Positions 8,001-16,312 of a DNA stretch of 46,357 nt are shown here, in pieces. The translations under genes were made by a program, and so were the position numbers. The notes beneath the pieces were generated by a model, which had not been told where the DNA came from, ran no database searches, and was given only the letters and a program-made list of their open reading frames with translations. The DNA comes from Acidobacteriaceae bacterium (lineage in GTDB: Bacteria > Acidobacteriota > Terriglobia > Terriglobales > Acidobacteriaceae): assembly GCA_003156805.1 (NCBI GenBank), contig PMHV01000015.1:1-46357 (forward strand), read 5' to 3'. Each line of letters opens with the position of its first letter. The stretch's first letter is position 1.

Positions 8001-9635
8001 ATGGCAGTGAAAGTGAAGCCGCTTACCCGGCGACCGGCATGGAAGGCTCTCGGAGCGCATTACAAGCAGATACGCGATACTCATCTCCGCCAGTTGTTTG
8101 CCGATGATCCTCAGCGTGGGGATCGCTTTGCGGCCGAAGCTGCCGGCATCTTTTTGGACTATTCGAAGAACCGGATCACTGACGAAACTCTGAAGCTTCT
8201 CCTTCAGCTCGCGGAAGAGTCGGGACTGCGCGCGCGCATCGATGCGATGTTTCGGGGAGAGAAGATAAACATTACGGAGAAGCGCGCTGTTCTGCACGTT
8301 GCCCTGCGCGCACCGAAGACTGAATCCATTGTGGTAGACGGCGAGGATGTGGTTCCAGCGGTGCATGCAGTGCTGGACAAGATGGCGGCGTTCTGCGACC
8401 GGGTCCGCAGCGGCGAGTGGAAAGGGCACACTGGCAAACGCATTCGCAACGTCGTCAACATCGGCATCGGAGGCTCCGATCTGGGACCGGTGATGGCTTA
8501 CGAAGCGCTCAAGCACTACAGCGAGCGCTCAATGACGTTTCGTTTTGTTTCCAACGTCGACGGCACCGATTTTGCGGAAGCCGTCCGCGATCTAGATGCC
8601 TCGGAGACGCTGTTCATCGTCTCCTCGAAAACTTTCACCACGCTGGAGACGATGACGAACGCGCACACCGCTCGCGACTGGGCGCTTGCGGGTCTGGGCG
8701 GCGATGAAACCTCGATCGCCAAGCATTTTGTGGCCGTTTCGACCAACGCGGCAGAGGTGACGAAGTTCGGCATCGATACCGCCAATATGTTCGAGTTCTG
8801 GGATTGGGTTGGCGGACGGTATTCGATGGACTCGGCCATCGGCCTTTCGACCATGTTGGCCATTGGTCCAGAAAAATTCCGCGCCTTGCTCGAAGGCTTC
8901 CATCAGATGGATGAGCACTTCCGCACGGCGCCGTTCGAACGCAATCTGCCGGTGCTGCTGGGACTGCTGGCGATCTGGTATAACGACTTTTTCGGCGCGC
9001 AGACTGTCGCCGTGTTGCCCTACGAGCAGTACTTGAAGCGCTTTCCGGCTTACCTGCAGCAGTTGACGATGGAGAGCAACGGCAAACATGTGAGACTGGA
9101 CGGCAGAGAAGTCGGCTACGATACTGGACCGATCTACTGGGGCGAGCCAGGAACCAACGGACAACATTCCTTCTACCAATTAATTCATCAGGGGACCAGG
9201 CTCATCCCGTGCGACTTTATTGGCTTCGAGAAGCCGCTCAATCCGCTGGGGCGCCATCACGACATGCTTCTTGCCAATGTGTTCGCCCAGACCGAAGCGC
9301 TGGCCTTCGGCAAGACGCCGGAGCAAGTGAAGGCTGAGGGAACGCCGGATTGGCTGGTTCCGCATCGCGTGTTCGAGGGCAATCGCCCTTCCAACACGAT
9401 TCTTGCTGAACAGTTAACACCTGAGACATTGGGCAAGCTGGTTGCGCTCTATGAGCACTCCGTTTTTACACAAGGCGCCGTCTGGCAGGTTGACTCGTTC
9501 GATCAGTGGGGTGTTGAACTCGGCAAGGTGCTGGCCCAGCGCATCATCGGAGAAATTGAAAGCCCGACCGATCCAGAGCTCAGCCACGATAGCTCCACCA
9601 GCAACCTGATCCGCCGTTATCGCAGGCTTAAATAG
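8001..9635 (+). CDS. pgi: Glucose-6-phosphate isomerase
   Basis: A complete 544-residue Pgi. Diagnostic stretches are [66 protein letters not shown] and [12 protein letters not shown], which contain the catalytic Glu, His and Lys regions. It interconverts glucose-6-phosphate and fructose-6-phosphate in the cytoplasm. I chose ATG 8001 because TAGGAG (7988-7993) sits 7 bp before it; a TTG two codons earlier is less likely. The gene lies between a fucose-type and a hydroxyproline-type catabolic module, in the same direction, an unusual place for a glycolytic housekeeping gene. It may be read through from upstream or have its own promoter. Confidence 0.97.
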   Translation: MAVKVKPLTRRPAWKALGAHYKQIRDTHLRQLFADDPQRGDRFAAEAAGIFLDYSKNRITDETLKLLLQLAEESGLRARIDAMFRGEKINITEKRAVLHVALRAPKTESIVVDGEDVVPAVHAVLDKMAAFCDRVRSGEWKGHTGKRIRNVVNIGIGGSDLGPVMAYEALKHYSERSMTFRFVSNVDGTDFAEAVRDLDASETLFIVSSKTFTTLETMTNAHTARDWALAGLGGDETSIAKHFVAVSTNAAEVTKFGIDTANMFEFWDWVGGRYSMDSAIGLSTMLAIGPEKFRALLEGFHQMDEHFRTAPFERNLPVLLGLLAIWYNDFFGAQTVAVLPYEQYLKRFPAYLQQLTMESNGKHVRLDGREVGYDTGPIYWGEPGTNGQHSFYQLIHQGTRLIPCDFIGFEKPLNPLGRHHDMLLANVFAQTEALAFGKTPEQVKAEGTPDWLVPHRVFEGNRPSNTILAEQLTPETLGKLVALYEHSVFTQGAVWQVDSFDQWGVELGKVLAQRIIGEIESPTDPELSHDSSTSNLIRRYRRLK

Positions 9636-9659
9636 CTTGCGAGATCACCGCAAACGAAA

Positions 9660-10613
9660 ATGCCCGATAACGAAAGCCGTCGAGTCTCGGTGATTGACTC
9701 TCACACCGGCGGAGAGCCTACGCGTCTGGTCGTGAAAGGTGGTCCCGACCTTGGGGATGGTTCTCTCGCAGATCGGCTCGCACGCTTTCGTAGCGACAAC
9801 GACAGCTTTCGGTCGGCAGTGGTCAACGAGCCGCGGGGATCCGACGTGATGGTCGGCGGGCTGTTGTGCGCTCCTGTGGATTCGTGCTGCGCCGCCGGAG
9901 TAATTTTCTTCAACAACGTTGGCTATCTTGGAATGTGCGGCCACGGCACCATCGGTCTGATTGCGACCCTGGCGTATCTGAAGCGTATCTCGCCCGGCGA
10001 ACACCGGATCGAGACGCCGGTGGGCGTGGTGAGCGCGGTTCTGCATGAAAACGGCGAAGTTACCGTCACCAATGTCGCGAGTTATCGCAGCGCCGCAAAT
10101 GTGGCGGCTCAGGTGCCGGGTTACGGACAGATCCACGGCGATGTTGCCTGGGGTGGGAATTGGTTCTTCCTGGTGCATGACCACAAGATGGAACTGGCGC
10201 TCAAGAACGTTGCGGAATTGACCAGCTTCACTTGGGCGATCCGGCAAGCGTTGCGCGAGCATGGTGTGGCTGGCGCCGACGGCAAAGAGATCGACCACGT
10301 TGAGCTGTTTGGCCCGTCGCAGTTGCCGGGAGTCGACAGTAAGAACTTTGTGCTATGTCCCGGCAAAGCCTATGACCGTTCCCCTTGCGGCACCGGTACG
10401 AGCGCCAAGCTGGCTTGTCTGCATGCAGACGGCAAGCTTCGCGAAGGGCAAATCTGGAGGCAGGAAAGTATTGTTGGAAGCGTTTTCGAAGGCAGCATTA
10501 GCGTGCGCGATGGCAAGGTGTATCCGAGCATCAAAGGATCCGCATTCGTGAACGCCGAGGCTGAACTGGTGCTTGATCCTCGCGATCCGCTGTGCATGGG
10601 GATTCGTTCATGA
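9660..10613 (+). CDS. Proline racemase family, likely 4-hydroxyproline 2-epimerase
   Basis: A 317-residue member of the proline racemase/hydroxyproline epimerase family. Both catalytic cysteines are present: MCGHGTIG (Cys near 93) and DRSPCGTGTSAKLA (Cys near 242). Two cysteines mark racemase/epimerase activity rather than the Thr-containing dehydratase branch. It starts 24 bp after pgi, with no clear Shine-Dalgarno sequence, and its stop overlaps the next start as ATGA. Together with the FAD oxidase and DapA-family gene behind it, it fits the pathway trans-4-hydroxy-L-proline to cis-4-hydroxy-D-proline. Proline racemase is the main alternative. Confidence 0.85.
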   Translation: MPDNESRRVSVIDSHTGGEPTRLVVKGGPDLGDGSLADRLARFRSDNDSFRSAVVNEPRGSDVMVGGLLCAPVDSCCAAGVIFFNNVGYLGMCGHGTIGLIATLAYLKRISPGEHRIETPVGVVSAVLHENGEVTVTNVASYRSAANVAAQVPGYGQIHGDVAWGGNWFFLVHDHKMELALKNVAELTSFTWAIRQALREHGVAGADGKEIDHVELFGPSQLPGVDSKNFVLCPGKAYDRSPCGTGTSAKLACLHADGKLREGQIWRQESIVGSVFEGSISVRDGKVYPSIKGSAFVNAEAELVLDPRDPLCMGIRS

Positions 10614-11761
10614 AAGATGCGGCCTATGAAGTGGTCATCGTTGGGGCGGGAATCATTGGCGCAGCTTGTGCCGATGAGTTCTCGCGGCGAGGCAGGCGCG
10701 TCGCGATCGTCGACCAGGATGTGGTTGGAGGTGGCGCAACCGCCGCCGCCATGGGTCACATCGTTGTAATGGACGACTCGGAAGCGCAATTTTCCCTTAC
10801 ACGCTATTCGCAGCGGCTGTGGAAGGAGTTGAGTCCCGAATTACCCGAAGATGTGGAGTTTGAGAAATGCGGCACGATTTGGATAGCCGTGGACGAAGAG
10901 GAAATGGCAGAAGTAAAGCGCAAGCATGATTTCTACGGTGAGCGCGGAGTTCCAACGGAGGTGCTCGACGCGCAAGCGTTACAGCGCCTGGAACCCAACC
11001 TGCGAAAGGGAATGGCGGGCGGCCTGCTTGTCTCTGAAGATTGCGTGCTGGATCCGTTCTGTGCCGCTCGCTTCCTGATGCAACGCGCGCAGAAGCAGGG
11101 AGCAACGCTGCTCCTTGGATGCTCGGTTGAACAGATTGGCGATGGGCGAGTCCGGATGGCCGATGGCGCGGAGATATCGGCAGAAATCATTGTGAATGCG
11201 GCTGGCGCCTGGGGAACGGATCTCATGCCGGAACTTGGGATCAAGAAGCGCAAGGGCCATCTGGTGATCACCGATCGCTATCCCGGATTCGTGCGGCATC
11301 AGTTGGTGGAACTTGGCTATCTGAAGAGCGCGCACACTCTGAACAGCGATTCGGTGGCCTTCAATGTGCAGCCTCGCCGGACCGGCCAGATTATTATCGG
11401 GTCCTCCCGGCAGTACGGAGCGGAACACAAGGAAGTGGACAACGCCATTCTCGCGCGCATGTTGCAACGCGCGAACGACTACATGCCCGGTCTGGCCGAC
11501 CTGACGACGGTGCGCGCGTGGACGGGATTCCGTGCCGCCACGCCCGACAAACTTCCGTTGATTGGGCGGTGGCCGGGGGACAAGTCTATTTTCTTGGCTA
11601 CGGGACATGAAGGGTTGGGAATTACAACTTCGCTGGGTACAGCTCGCATTTTGGCCGACCAGATTTCAGGTGCGAAGCCGGAAATCCAGGTCGAACCGTA
11701 CTGGCCCTCGCGTGCGGCCAAAGAAAGCCGGCAACATGAAGTCACAGGAGAGCGCCGATGA
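10610..11761 (+). CDS. FAD-dependent D-amino acid oxidase/dehydrogenase (D-hydroxyproline oxidation)
   Basis: A DAO/GlyOX-type flavoprotein of 383 residues. The N-terminal dinucleotide fold is VVIVGAGIIGAACA, followed by the AAAMGHIV flavin-binding region. The C-terminal GFRAATPDKLPLIGRWP and ATGHEGLGITTS contact the flavin and substrate. ATG 10610 overlaps the epimerase stop (ATGA), which decides it over an ATG at 10592. In this operon the expected step is oxidation of cis-4-hydroxy-D-proline to 1-pyrroline-4-hydroxy-2-carboxylate. It is a single-subunit protein; no separate small subunits or 2Fe-2S protein are seen. Another D-amino acid or sarcosine substrate cannot be excluded. Confidence 0.82.
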   Translation: MKDAAYEVVIVGAGIIGAACADEFSRRGRRVAIVDQDVVGGGATAAAMGHIVVMDDSEAQFSLTRYSQRLWKELSPELPEDVEFEKCGTIWIAVDEEEMAEVKRKHDFYGERGVPTEVLDAQALQRLEPNLRKGMAGGLLVSEDCVLDPFCAARFLMQRAQKQGATLLLGCSVEQIGDGRVRMADGAEISAEIIVNAAGAWGTDLMPELGIKKRKGHLVITDRYPGFVRHQLVELGYLKSAHTLNSDSVAFNVQPRRTGQIIIGSSRQYGAEHKEVDNAILARMLQRANDYMPGLADLTTVRAWTGFRAATPDKLPLIGRWPGDKSIFLATGHEGLGITTSLGTARILADQISGAKPEIQVEPYWPSRAAKESRQHEVTGERR

Positions 11762-12681
11762 AGTGGAAGGGCGTGATGCCAGCAATCACAACCTGTTTCG
11801 CCGAGGATTGCAGTGTTGATCACGGGTTCATGAAGAGTCATTGCCGGTGGTTGCTGGACAACGGTTGCTCGGGAATCGTTGCGCTCGGTTCACTGGGCGA
11901 AGGTGCGACGTTATCGTGGAATGAGAAGTTGGAGGTTCTCCGCAGCTGTGTGAGCGCGGTTGGCGGACGTGGACCGGTCGTCGCTTCCATCTCTGCGCTT
12001 GCCACGTCCGAAGCGGCGGCGCTGGCAAAGGCGGCAGCGGAGTTGGGATGCGACGGTTTGATGGTGTTGCCGCCGTATGTTTATCGCGGCAACTGGCGGG
12101 AAATGAAAACCCACGTCGCCGCGGTATTCGAGGCTACGCCACTCTCCTGCACGCTCTACAACAATCCTGTTGCTTATGGAACGGACTTTATCCCCGAACA
12201 AATTTGCGAACTCGCGGCCGAGCATGAGAACTTTGAGGCGGTCAAAGAATCGAGCGCAGATGTGAGACGTGTATCTGCGATTCGCGCGCTGCTTGGCAGC
12301 CGCCTTGAGATTTCCGTTGGCGTGGATGATGCCGCGCTCGAGGCCATCGGCGTAGGAGCGACCGGATGGATTGCCGGCCTGGCCAATGCGCTGCCGCGCG
12401 AGTCCGTCGATTTGTTCAATTGCGGCGCGAACGGGGAGCGCGACAAAGCGTTTCAAGTCTATCGCTGGTTCTTGCCCTTGCTGCGCATGGACACGGTGCC
12501 GAATTTCGTTCAGCTTATCAAGTTGGTGCAGGCTGAGGTGGGGATGGGCAACGCGCGGGTGCGTCCGCCGCGCTTGGAGTTGGTGGGTGACGAATTGGAA
12601 CGAAACAAAAGGATCATTTCGGAGGCCTTGCGTTCCCGCCCGCACACGGCGCCCAGCTTCGCGCTACCAGAGGGGAAGTGA
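11758..12681 (+). CDS. DapA/HpaI-like lyase family, likely 1-pyrroline-4-hydroxy-2-carboxylate deaminase
   Basis: A 307-residue DHDPS-superfamily TIM barrel. The Schiff-base Lys is near residue 163 (AVKESSADVRR) and the catalytic Tyr near 134 (LYNNPVAYG); GSLGEGATL is the substrate loop. The start overlaps the FAD oxidase stop as ATGA, so it is the third member of a coupled unit. That context points to the deaminase that turns 1-pyrroline-4-hydroxy-2-carboxylate into 2,5-dioxopentanoate. A second option is a 2-keto-3-deoxy-sugar-acid aldolase serving the fucose module, because Campylobacter jejuni uses a DapA homologue there. No 2,5-dioxopentanoate dehydrogenase follows. Confidence 0.8.
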   Translation: MKWKGVMPAITTCFAEDCSVDHGFMKSHCRWLLDNGCSGIVALGSLGEGATLSWNEKLEVLRSCVSAVGGRGPVVASISALATSEAAALAKAAAELGCDGLMVLPPYVYRGNWREMKTHVAAVFEATPLSCTLYNNPVAYGTDFIPEQICELAAEHENFEAVKESSADVRRVSAIRALLGSRLEISVGVDDAALEAIGVGATGWIAGLANALPRESVDLFNCGANGERDKAFQVYRWFLPLLRMDTVPNFVQLIKLVQAEVGMGNARVRPPRLELVGDELERNKRIISEALRSRPHTAPSFALPEGK

Positions 12682-12692
12682 GTCAGACGAAC

Positions 12693-12803
12693 ATGGCAGA
12701 AATTCTCGTGTCGGTCTATGATCGGCATTTACCAGGCACAAGCGCTGGTGAGCGCTTTTCACGCAGCGGAGAAGTTGCGAACGTCTTCCATCCATGCGGT
12801 TAG
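12693..12803 (+). other. Short open frame after the DapA-family gene, possibly a remnant
   Basis: A 36-codon frame starts 11 bp after the lyase stop (MAEILVSVYDR, later AGERFSRSGEVANVFHP). The ending faintly recalls the N-terminus of aldehyde dehydrogenases, the enzyme class missing from the hydroxyproline pathway here. This is a weak resemblance and may be chance. Confidence 0.12.
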
Positions 12804-12835
12804 ATTCTAGCGGCTATAGCCTAGGAGCATTGAGC

Positions 12836-13945
12836 ATGCCTACGACTGCTTTTGCGAAGCCACATCGGCGAATTGAGGCGCGACTGACTCGCCGGAGATT
12901 CGGCATCCTCACAGCGATGTTCGGCGGTTTCCTGGGTCTCTGCCTTATTGTCTCAGCGTGGGCCGCGCCCTCGCCTCAGCCAGGAAAACCCTTACATATT
13001 TACTTTGCAGATGTCGAAGGTGGACAGGCGACGCTGTTTGTGACACCAGCGAAGCAATCGCTGCTGATTGACACGGGTTGGCCCGGCAATGAAGGCCGAG
13101 ATGCGGACCGCATTGTTGCGCTGGCGAAGAACGCCGGAATCAGCAAAATTGACTACGTGATTATCACGCATTTTCATACCGATCACGTGGGTGGAGTTCC
13201 GCAACTTGCAGCACGCATTCCGGTGGGAACATTCATCGATCACGGCGAGAACCGCGAGAGTACGGACGCACCGACGGTGCAAGGCTGGCAGGCCTACCAG
13301 CAGTTGCTGGGTACAGGAAAGTACAAACGCATTACCGCCAAACCGGGAGACATCCTGCCAATCGCGGGAATTCATGCCGAAGTGGTGAGTGCCGATGGCG
13401 CGGTGATTGGGAGTCCGGTGGCGGACGGAGGAGAGGAAAACGCGAACTGCAAAAGCGCCGAGCAGTTTCCGGCAGATCAGACGGAAAATGTTCGCTCGGT
13501 TGGAACGCTCATTACGTTTGGCAAGCTGAGGATCCTCGACCTGGGCGATCTCACCCGCGACAAGGAAATGGAATTGATGTGCCCGCGCAACAAGCTCGGG
13601 AAGATCGACATTTACATCGTCTCGCACCATGGCTGGTACCAGAGCAGCAGTCCCGCGCTCGTGTATGGAATCGCGCCCCGCGTAGCGATTATGGATAACG
13701 GGGCCAAGAAGGGAGGAACTCCTTCCGTACTGGACATTATCGAAAAGTCACCCGGACTTGAGAACCTTTGGCAATTGCATTTTTCCGAGGAGGGTGGCGC
13801 GACCCACAACGTCGCTCCGGAATTCATTGCAAATCCGGAGGGACCGGACGCGGGAAACTATCTGGAAATCAGTGCGCGGCCGGACGGAAGCTTTGACGTG
13901 TTCAACTCTCGAACGCAGAAAACAAAGTACTATCCGGCGAGGTAA
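12836..13945 (+). CDS. Exported MBL-fold metallohydrolase (ComEC C-terminal-like)
   Basis: The 369-residue product starts at ATG 12836, with TAGGAG eight bases upstream. The N-terminus carries a Tat-like signal: LTRRRFG followed by a hydrophobic segment ending in VSAWAA. The rest is a metallo-beta-lactamase fold close to the competence ComEC/Rec2 hydrolase domain: IYFADVEGGQATLF, LLIDTGWPG, the metal-binding THFHTDHVGG (first His near 112), ILDLGDLT and SHHGWYQSS. Such stand-alone secreted proteins have no firmly established substrate. An in-frame ATG at 12794 would add 14 residues before the signal and is less likely. Confidence 0.82.
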   Translation: MPTTAFAKPHRRIEARLTRRRFGILTAMFGGFLGLCLIVSAWAAPSPQPGKPLHIYFADVEGGQATLFVTPAKQSLLIDTGWPGNEGRDADRIVALAKNAGISKIDYVIITHFHTDHVGGVPQLAARIPVGTFIDHGENRESTDAPTVQGWQAYQQLLGTGKYKRITAKPGDILPIAGIHAEVVSADGAVIGSPVADGGEENANCKSAEQFPADQTENVRSVGTLITFGKLRILDLGDLTRDKEMELMCPRNKLGKIDIYIVSHHGWYQSSSPALVYGIAPRVAIMDNGAKKGGTPSVLDIIEKSPGLENLWQLHFSEEGGATHNVAPEFIANPEGPDAGNYLEISARPDGSFDVFNSRTQKTKYYPAR

Positions 13946-14153
13946 TCAGAGGCGCGCCTTCGCGTGGCTACCTGCGATGCAGAAAGCTGATCATGTTACG
14001 TGCCGGCGTCGCACGCGAAAACGACAAAGCAGAATGCCGCGGCCGCTCTGGAGACCGGCGGATCGATGCGACAGTTCCTTTCGAACGGACGGATCTCCGG
14101 CGCAAACTGCAAAATCCGCGCTCAATGCGGGATGTTACACTGAAATGAAATGT

Positions 14154-14229
14154 GGGCGCGTAGCTCAGTTGGTAGAGCAATGCCCTTTTAAGGCATGGGT
14201 CGCAGGTTCGAATCCTGCCGCGCTCACCA
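14154..14229 (+). tRNA. tRNA-Lys (anticodon UUU)
   Basis: A complete cloverleaf can be drawn. Acceptor GGGCGCG pairs with CGCGCTC (one G-U), followed by D-arm GCTC/GAGC, anticodon stem ATGCC/GGCAT with loop CTTTTAA, variable GGGTC, and T-arm GCAGG-TTCGAAT-CCTGC. The discriminator is A and CCA is encoded (14227-14229). The anticodon at positions 34-36 is TTT, reading lysine codons. Confidence 0.97.
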
Positions 14230-14332
14230 GAGTTTTCAACAACTTAGCCGTCGCTGGTAACTGATCCGGGAATTTCGTTGGCAACTCCGTTAAGCAGTCT
14301 TCGCTGCCGGGAACCCAACTTCTTTGCACCTT

Positions 14333-15250
14333 CTATTCCGGTTTGCCCGCTTCAGTGCTGACCTGCGCATCCGATGAAGGGAACTGCAGAAATACAGCGT
14401 CGGAACCGAGAAAGCTGACGGTGACGCTCGTCTCCCGCTCGATAGGATCGCTTCCCGGGAATGAACTGTAGTGCCAGAGGCGCACGGCTTGCGCCGCCGC
14501 TTCAGCGAGGGGCTGTTTGCCGCTGAGCGCGTGAATTTGCTTGACCAGGCCGTCGGCCGCGATGACGATTTGCAGTCGAACTTTGCCGCCAATGCCGCTA
14601 TCTGGGGCCACGGGATAGACGATGTGTCCGGTTGGGGCTTCGGCTACCTGCAAACGCGGCGCGGAAGAGTCCCAGGTTTTTGTGAGCGAAAGCGGCACGA
14701 GATGTGGCTTGGGCGCAAGGCGAGCGAGGTCCTGCGCGGTGGGTACGGCAGGCGCTGGCGACTGAATCGCCAGGCGGCCGGAGGCGTAGAACATTAAGTA
14801 ATAAAGAGATATCCCGAGGGCCAAGCCCAGCAGCAGCAAGCCGAAGCCCCATTGCATTCGCGGATTACCTGCAACGGGAATTGATTTGCGGGCCGGGCGC
14901 TGAGCCCAGGTTGACTCTGGGTCTTTGGGAGCAAAAGGAGATGGCGGGAGTTCCACGGCCCAAATATCCTTCCCGTAATCCACGGCTTCGATTCCAGCCT
15001 GATTTTCATTGGCTGCCAGTTGCTTGCTCCAGATGACACGAAAAGAAGCTTTGTGCTGTCCCCGTTGCAAGGTGATGGTCTGGCCGGGAGAAAGTTCAGT
15101 GCGCAACCCGCCCAGACGGCAGCCGAGGTGACTGATTTCGACGGTGTGAGCCCATTGCGTGGGCAGAGTTTCGCCGTCGCGCTCGTGCGTCCACACGCGC
15201 AGGGGCAACACCATCTTGGTTCGAGGACAGCGTTGAATTCCGTGCGGCAT
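14333..15250 (-). CDS. PilZ-like domain, membrane segment and TonB C-terminal domain protein
   Basis: A 305-residue protein with an unusual domain order. Residues 8-95 resemble a PilZ domain (LPLRVW, then VEISHLGCRL, similar to the D/NxSxxG motif), although the Arg motif is degenerate. A single membrane helix follows (GFGLLLLGLALGISLYYLMF). Residues 195-285 form a TonB C-terminal domain (YPVAPDSGIGGKVRLQIVIAADG, then AAAQAVRLWHY). Normal TonB proteins have a short N-terminal cytoplasmic tail, so a cytoplasmic PilZ-like domain would let c-di-GMP or a partner protein influence energy transduction across the periplasm; that is inference. No ExbB/ExbD genes are nearby. No clear Shine-Dalgarno sequence precedes ATG 15250. 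Confidence 0.75.
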   Translation of the reverse strand: MPHGIQRCPRTKMVLPLRVWTHERDGETLPTQWAHTVEISHLGCRLGGLRTELSPGQTITLQRGQHKASFRVIWSKQLAANENQAGIEAVDYGKDIWAVELPPSPFAPKDPESTWAQRPARKSIPVAGNPRMQWGFGLLLLGLALGISLYYLMFYASGRLAIQSPAPAVPTAQDLARLAPKPHLVPLSLTKTWDSSAPRLQVAEAPTGHIVYPVAPDSGIGGKVRLQIVIAADGLVKQIHALSGKQPLAEAAAQAVRLWHYSSFPGSDPIERETSVTVSFLGSDAVFLQFPSSDAQVSTEAGKPE

Positions 15251-15634
15251 CGAAGCACATATTACGGCAAGTCCGTAACGCTAAACCAGTTACCGAAGTC
15301 ATTGCGATTGGCCGGCGCCTCGGCCGAGCGAGTTTGAGTGTCAATAGGAGCATGAACGTTATTCGGCCCTCTCGCGACGCTCGTCGCTCGATTTGAAGCC
15401 CCAGAGCGAGACTTTCAGTCCGTTCCTGAATTCGATACCGAGCACCCATAAACCGTTCCTGCAAGACACTAGGCACGTATTTGACCTGATCCCTCTTTCC
15501 GCACGAAGCTGAGTATGATTTCAGCTCTTATGATCGGTGATTCCTGACCTCTGGCACGAAACTCGGTCCCTAGGAAATCGTCTCCCTGGTCAGTGCTTCG
15601 TCGCAATCCCCATTTCATGCCGCGATAACCGCTG
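15251..15634. other. Gap without a recognisable gene
   Basis: The 384 bp between the PilZ-TonB gene and the LytTR gene hold only short frames with unconvincing composition. A TAATAT near the left end may be a -10 element for the minus-strand gene, but no matching -35 was found. Confidence 0.4.
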
Positions 15635-16093
15635 TCAGTCGAGAAAGAACGCGCCGGCACCGATCCAGAATTCCGCGAGGGATTTGAGATTCTTCTTATA
15701 AGTGCGGGTAGCCGTGTATTCCTTTCCGCCTTTCACCCGGAGACCATATTCACCCGTCGAGTACGGCCTGATCTCTTCCACAAACGAGGTGTTCACCAGC
15801 ACAGAGCGGTGGATGCGAATGAATCCGTATGGCTCGAGCTTTTCTGCCACCACCGAAATTGACTCACGCAGCAGATAGGAACTCGAGTCCCGCTGCAGCA
15901 ACACGCAGTTGCCCTCAGCCTGGACTGCGACCACGTCGCCAAGATTGATAAAGAGAATCCTTCCCTTCACCTTGATAGCAACCCTGAGAGACTGTCGCTT
16001 TGCAAGCGCCTGCAACCTTGGGAAAGCGCGCATCAATCTCGCCGTTTGTTCTCCTGCTATTGGCGGAAACCCGGAGTGCGCTAAGAGATTCAT
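15635..16093 (-). CDS. Stand-alone LytTR-type DNA-binding regulator
   Basis: A 152-residue protein that is essentially one LytTR domain from about residue 38: ILFINLGDVVAVQAEGNCVLL, LLRESISVVAEKLEPYGFIRIHRSVLVN and YTATRTYKKNLKSL are the family's conserved strands and the IRIHRS helix. The usual receiver domain is absent; the first 37 residues match nothing I recognise. LytTR proteins bind imperfect direct repeats in promoters. It is divergent from the MocR regulator gene, and a 24-bp motif in the shared intergenic region recurs upstream of the DUF1223 gene. Confidence 0.85.
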   Translation of the reverse strand: MNLLAHSGFPPIAGEQTARLMRAFPRLQALAKRQSLRVAIKVKGRILFINLGDVVAVQAEGNCVLLQRDSSSYLLRESISVVAEKLEPYGFIRIHRSVLVNTSFVEEIRPYSTGEYGLRVKGGKEYTATRTYKKNLKSLAEFWIGAGAFFLD

Positions 16094-16226
16094 GGTGAGG
16101 TCTTTTCAATCAATACTTCGGCCGGTTTCGCTATCCTCCGGCCACCGTTGCGAGCATGCGTGCGCCCCGCTCGCGACGAGAGCCGCGAAAATCGCTATAT
16201 CTACAGTGACCCGGAAAATGGTCGGA

Positions 16227-16250
16227 GGCAATACCCACTTGACTGGATTT
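16227..16250. promoter_or_regulatory. Copy A of a shared 24-bp intergenic motif
   Basis: These 24 bases match 19075-19098 at 21 of 24 positions, differing at positions 8, 15 and 18. The core reads CCACTTGACTGGATTT. This copy contains the -35 box of the MocR gene promoter, as expected of an operator. Confidence 0.45.
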
Positions 16251-16268
16251 GGACATAACCATTATGAT
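16239..16268 (+). promoter_or_regulatory. Sigma-70-type promoter of the MocR regulator gene
   Basis: TTGACT (16239-16244), an 18-bp spacer and TATGAT (16263-16268). Transcription would begin near 16275, which supports a translation start at ATG 16313 rather than 16277. Confidence 0.55.
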
Positions 16269-16312
16269 CCGCCGCAATGAAGAGAGTAGCCTTTGGGATT
16301 CTCCCAACGATC

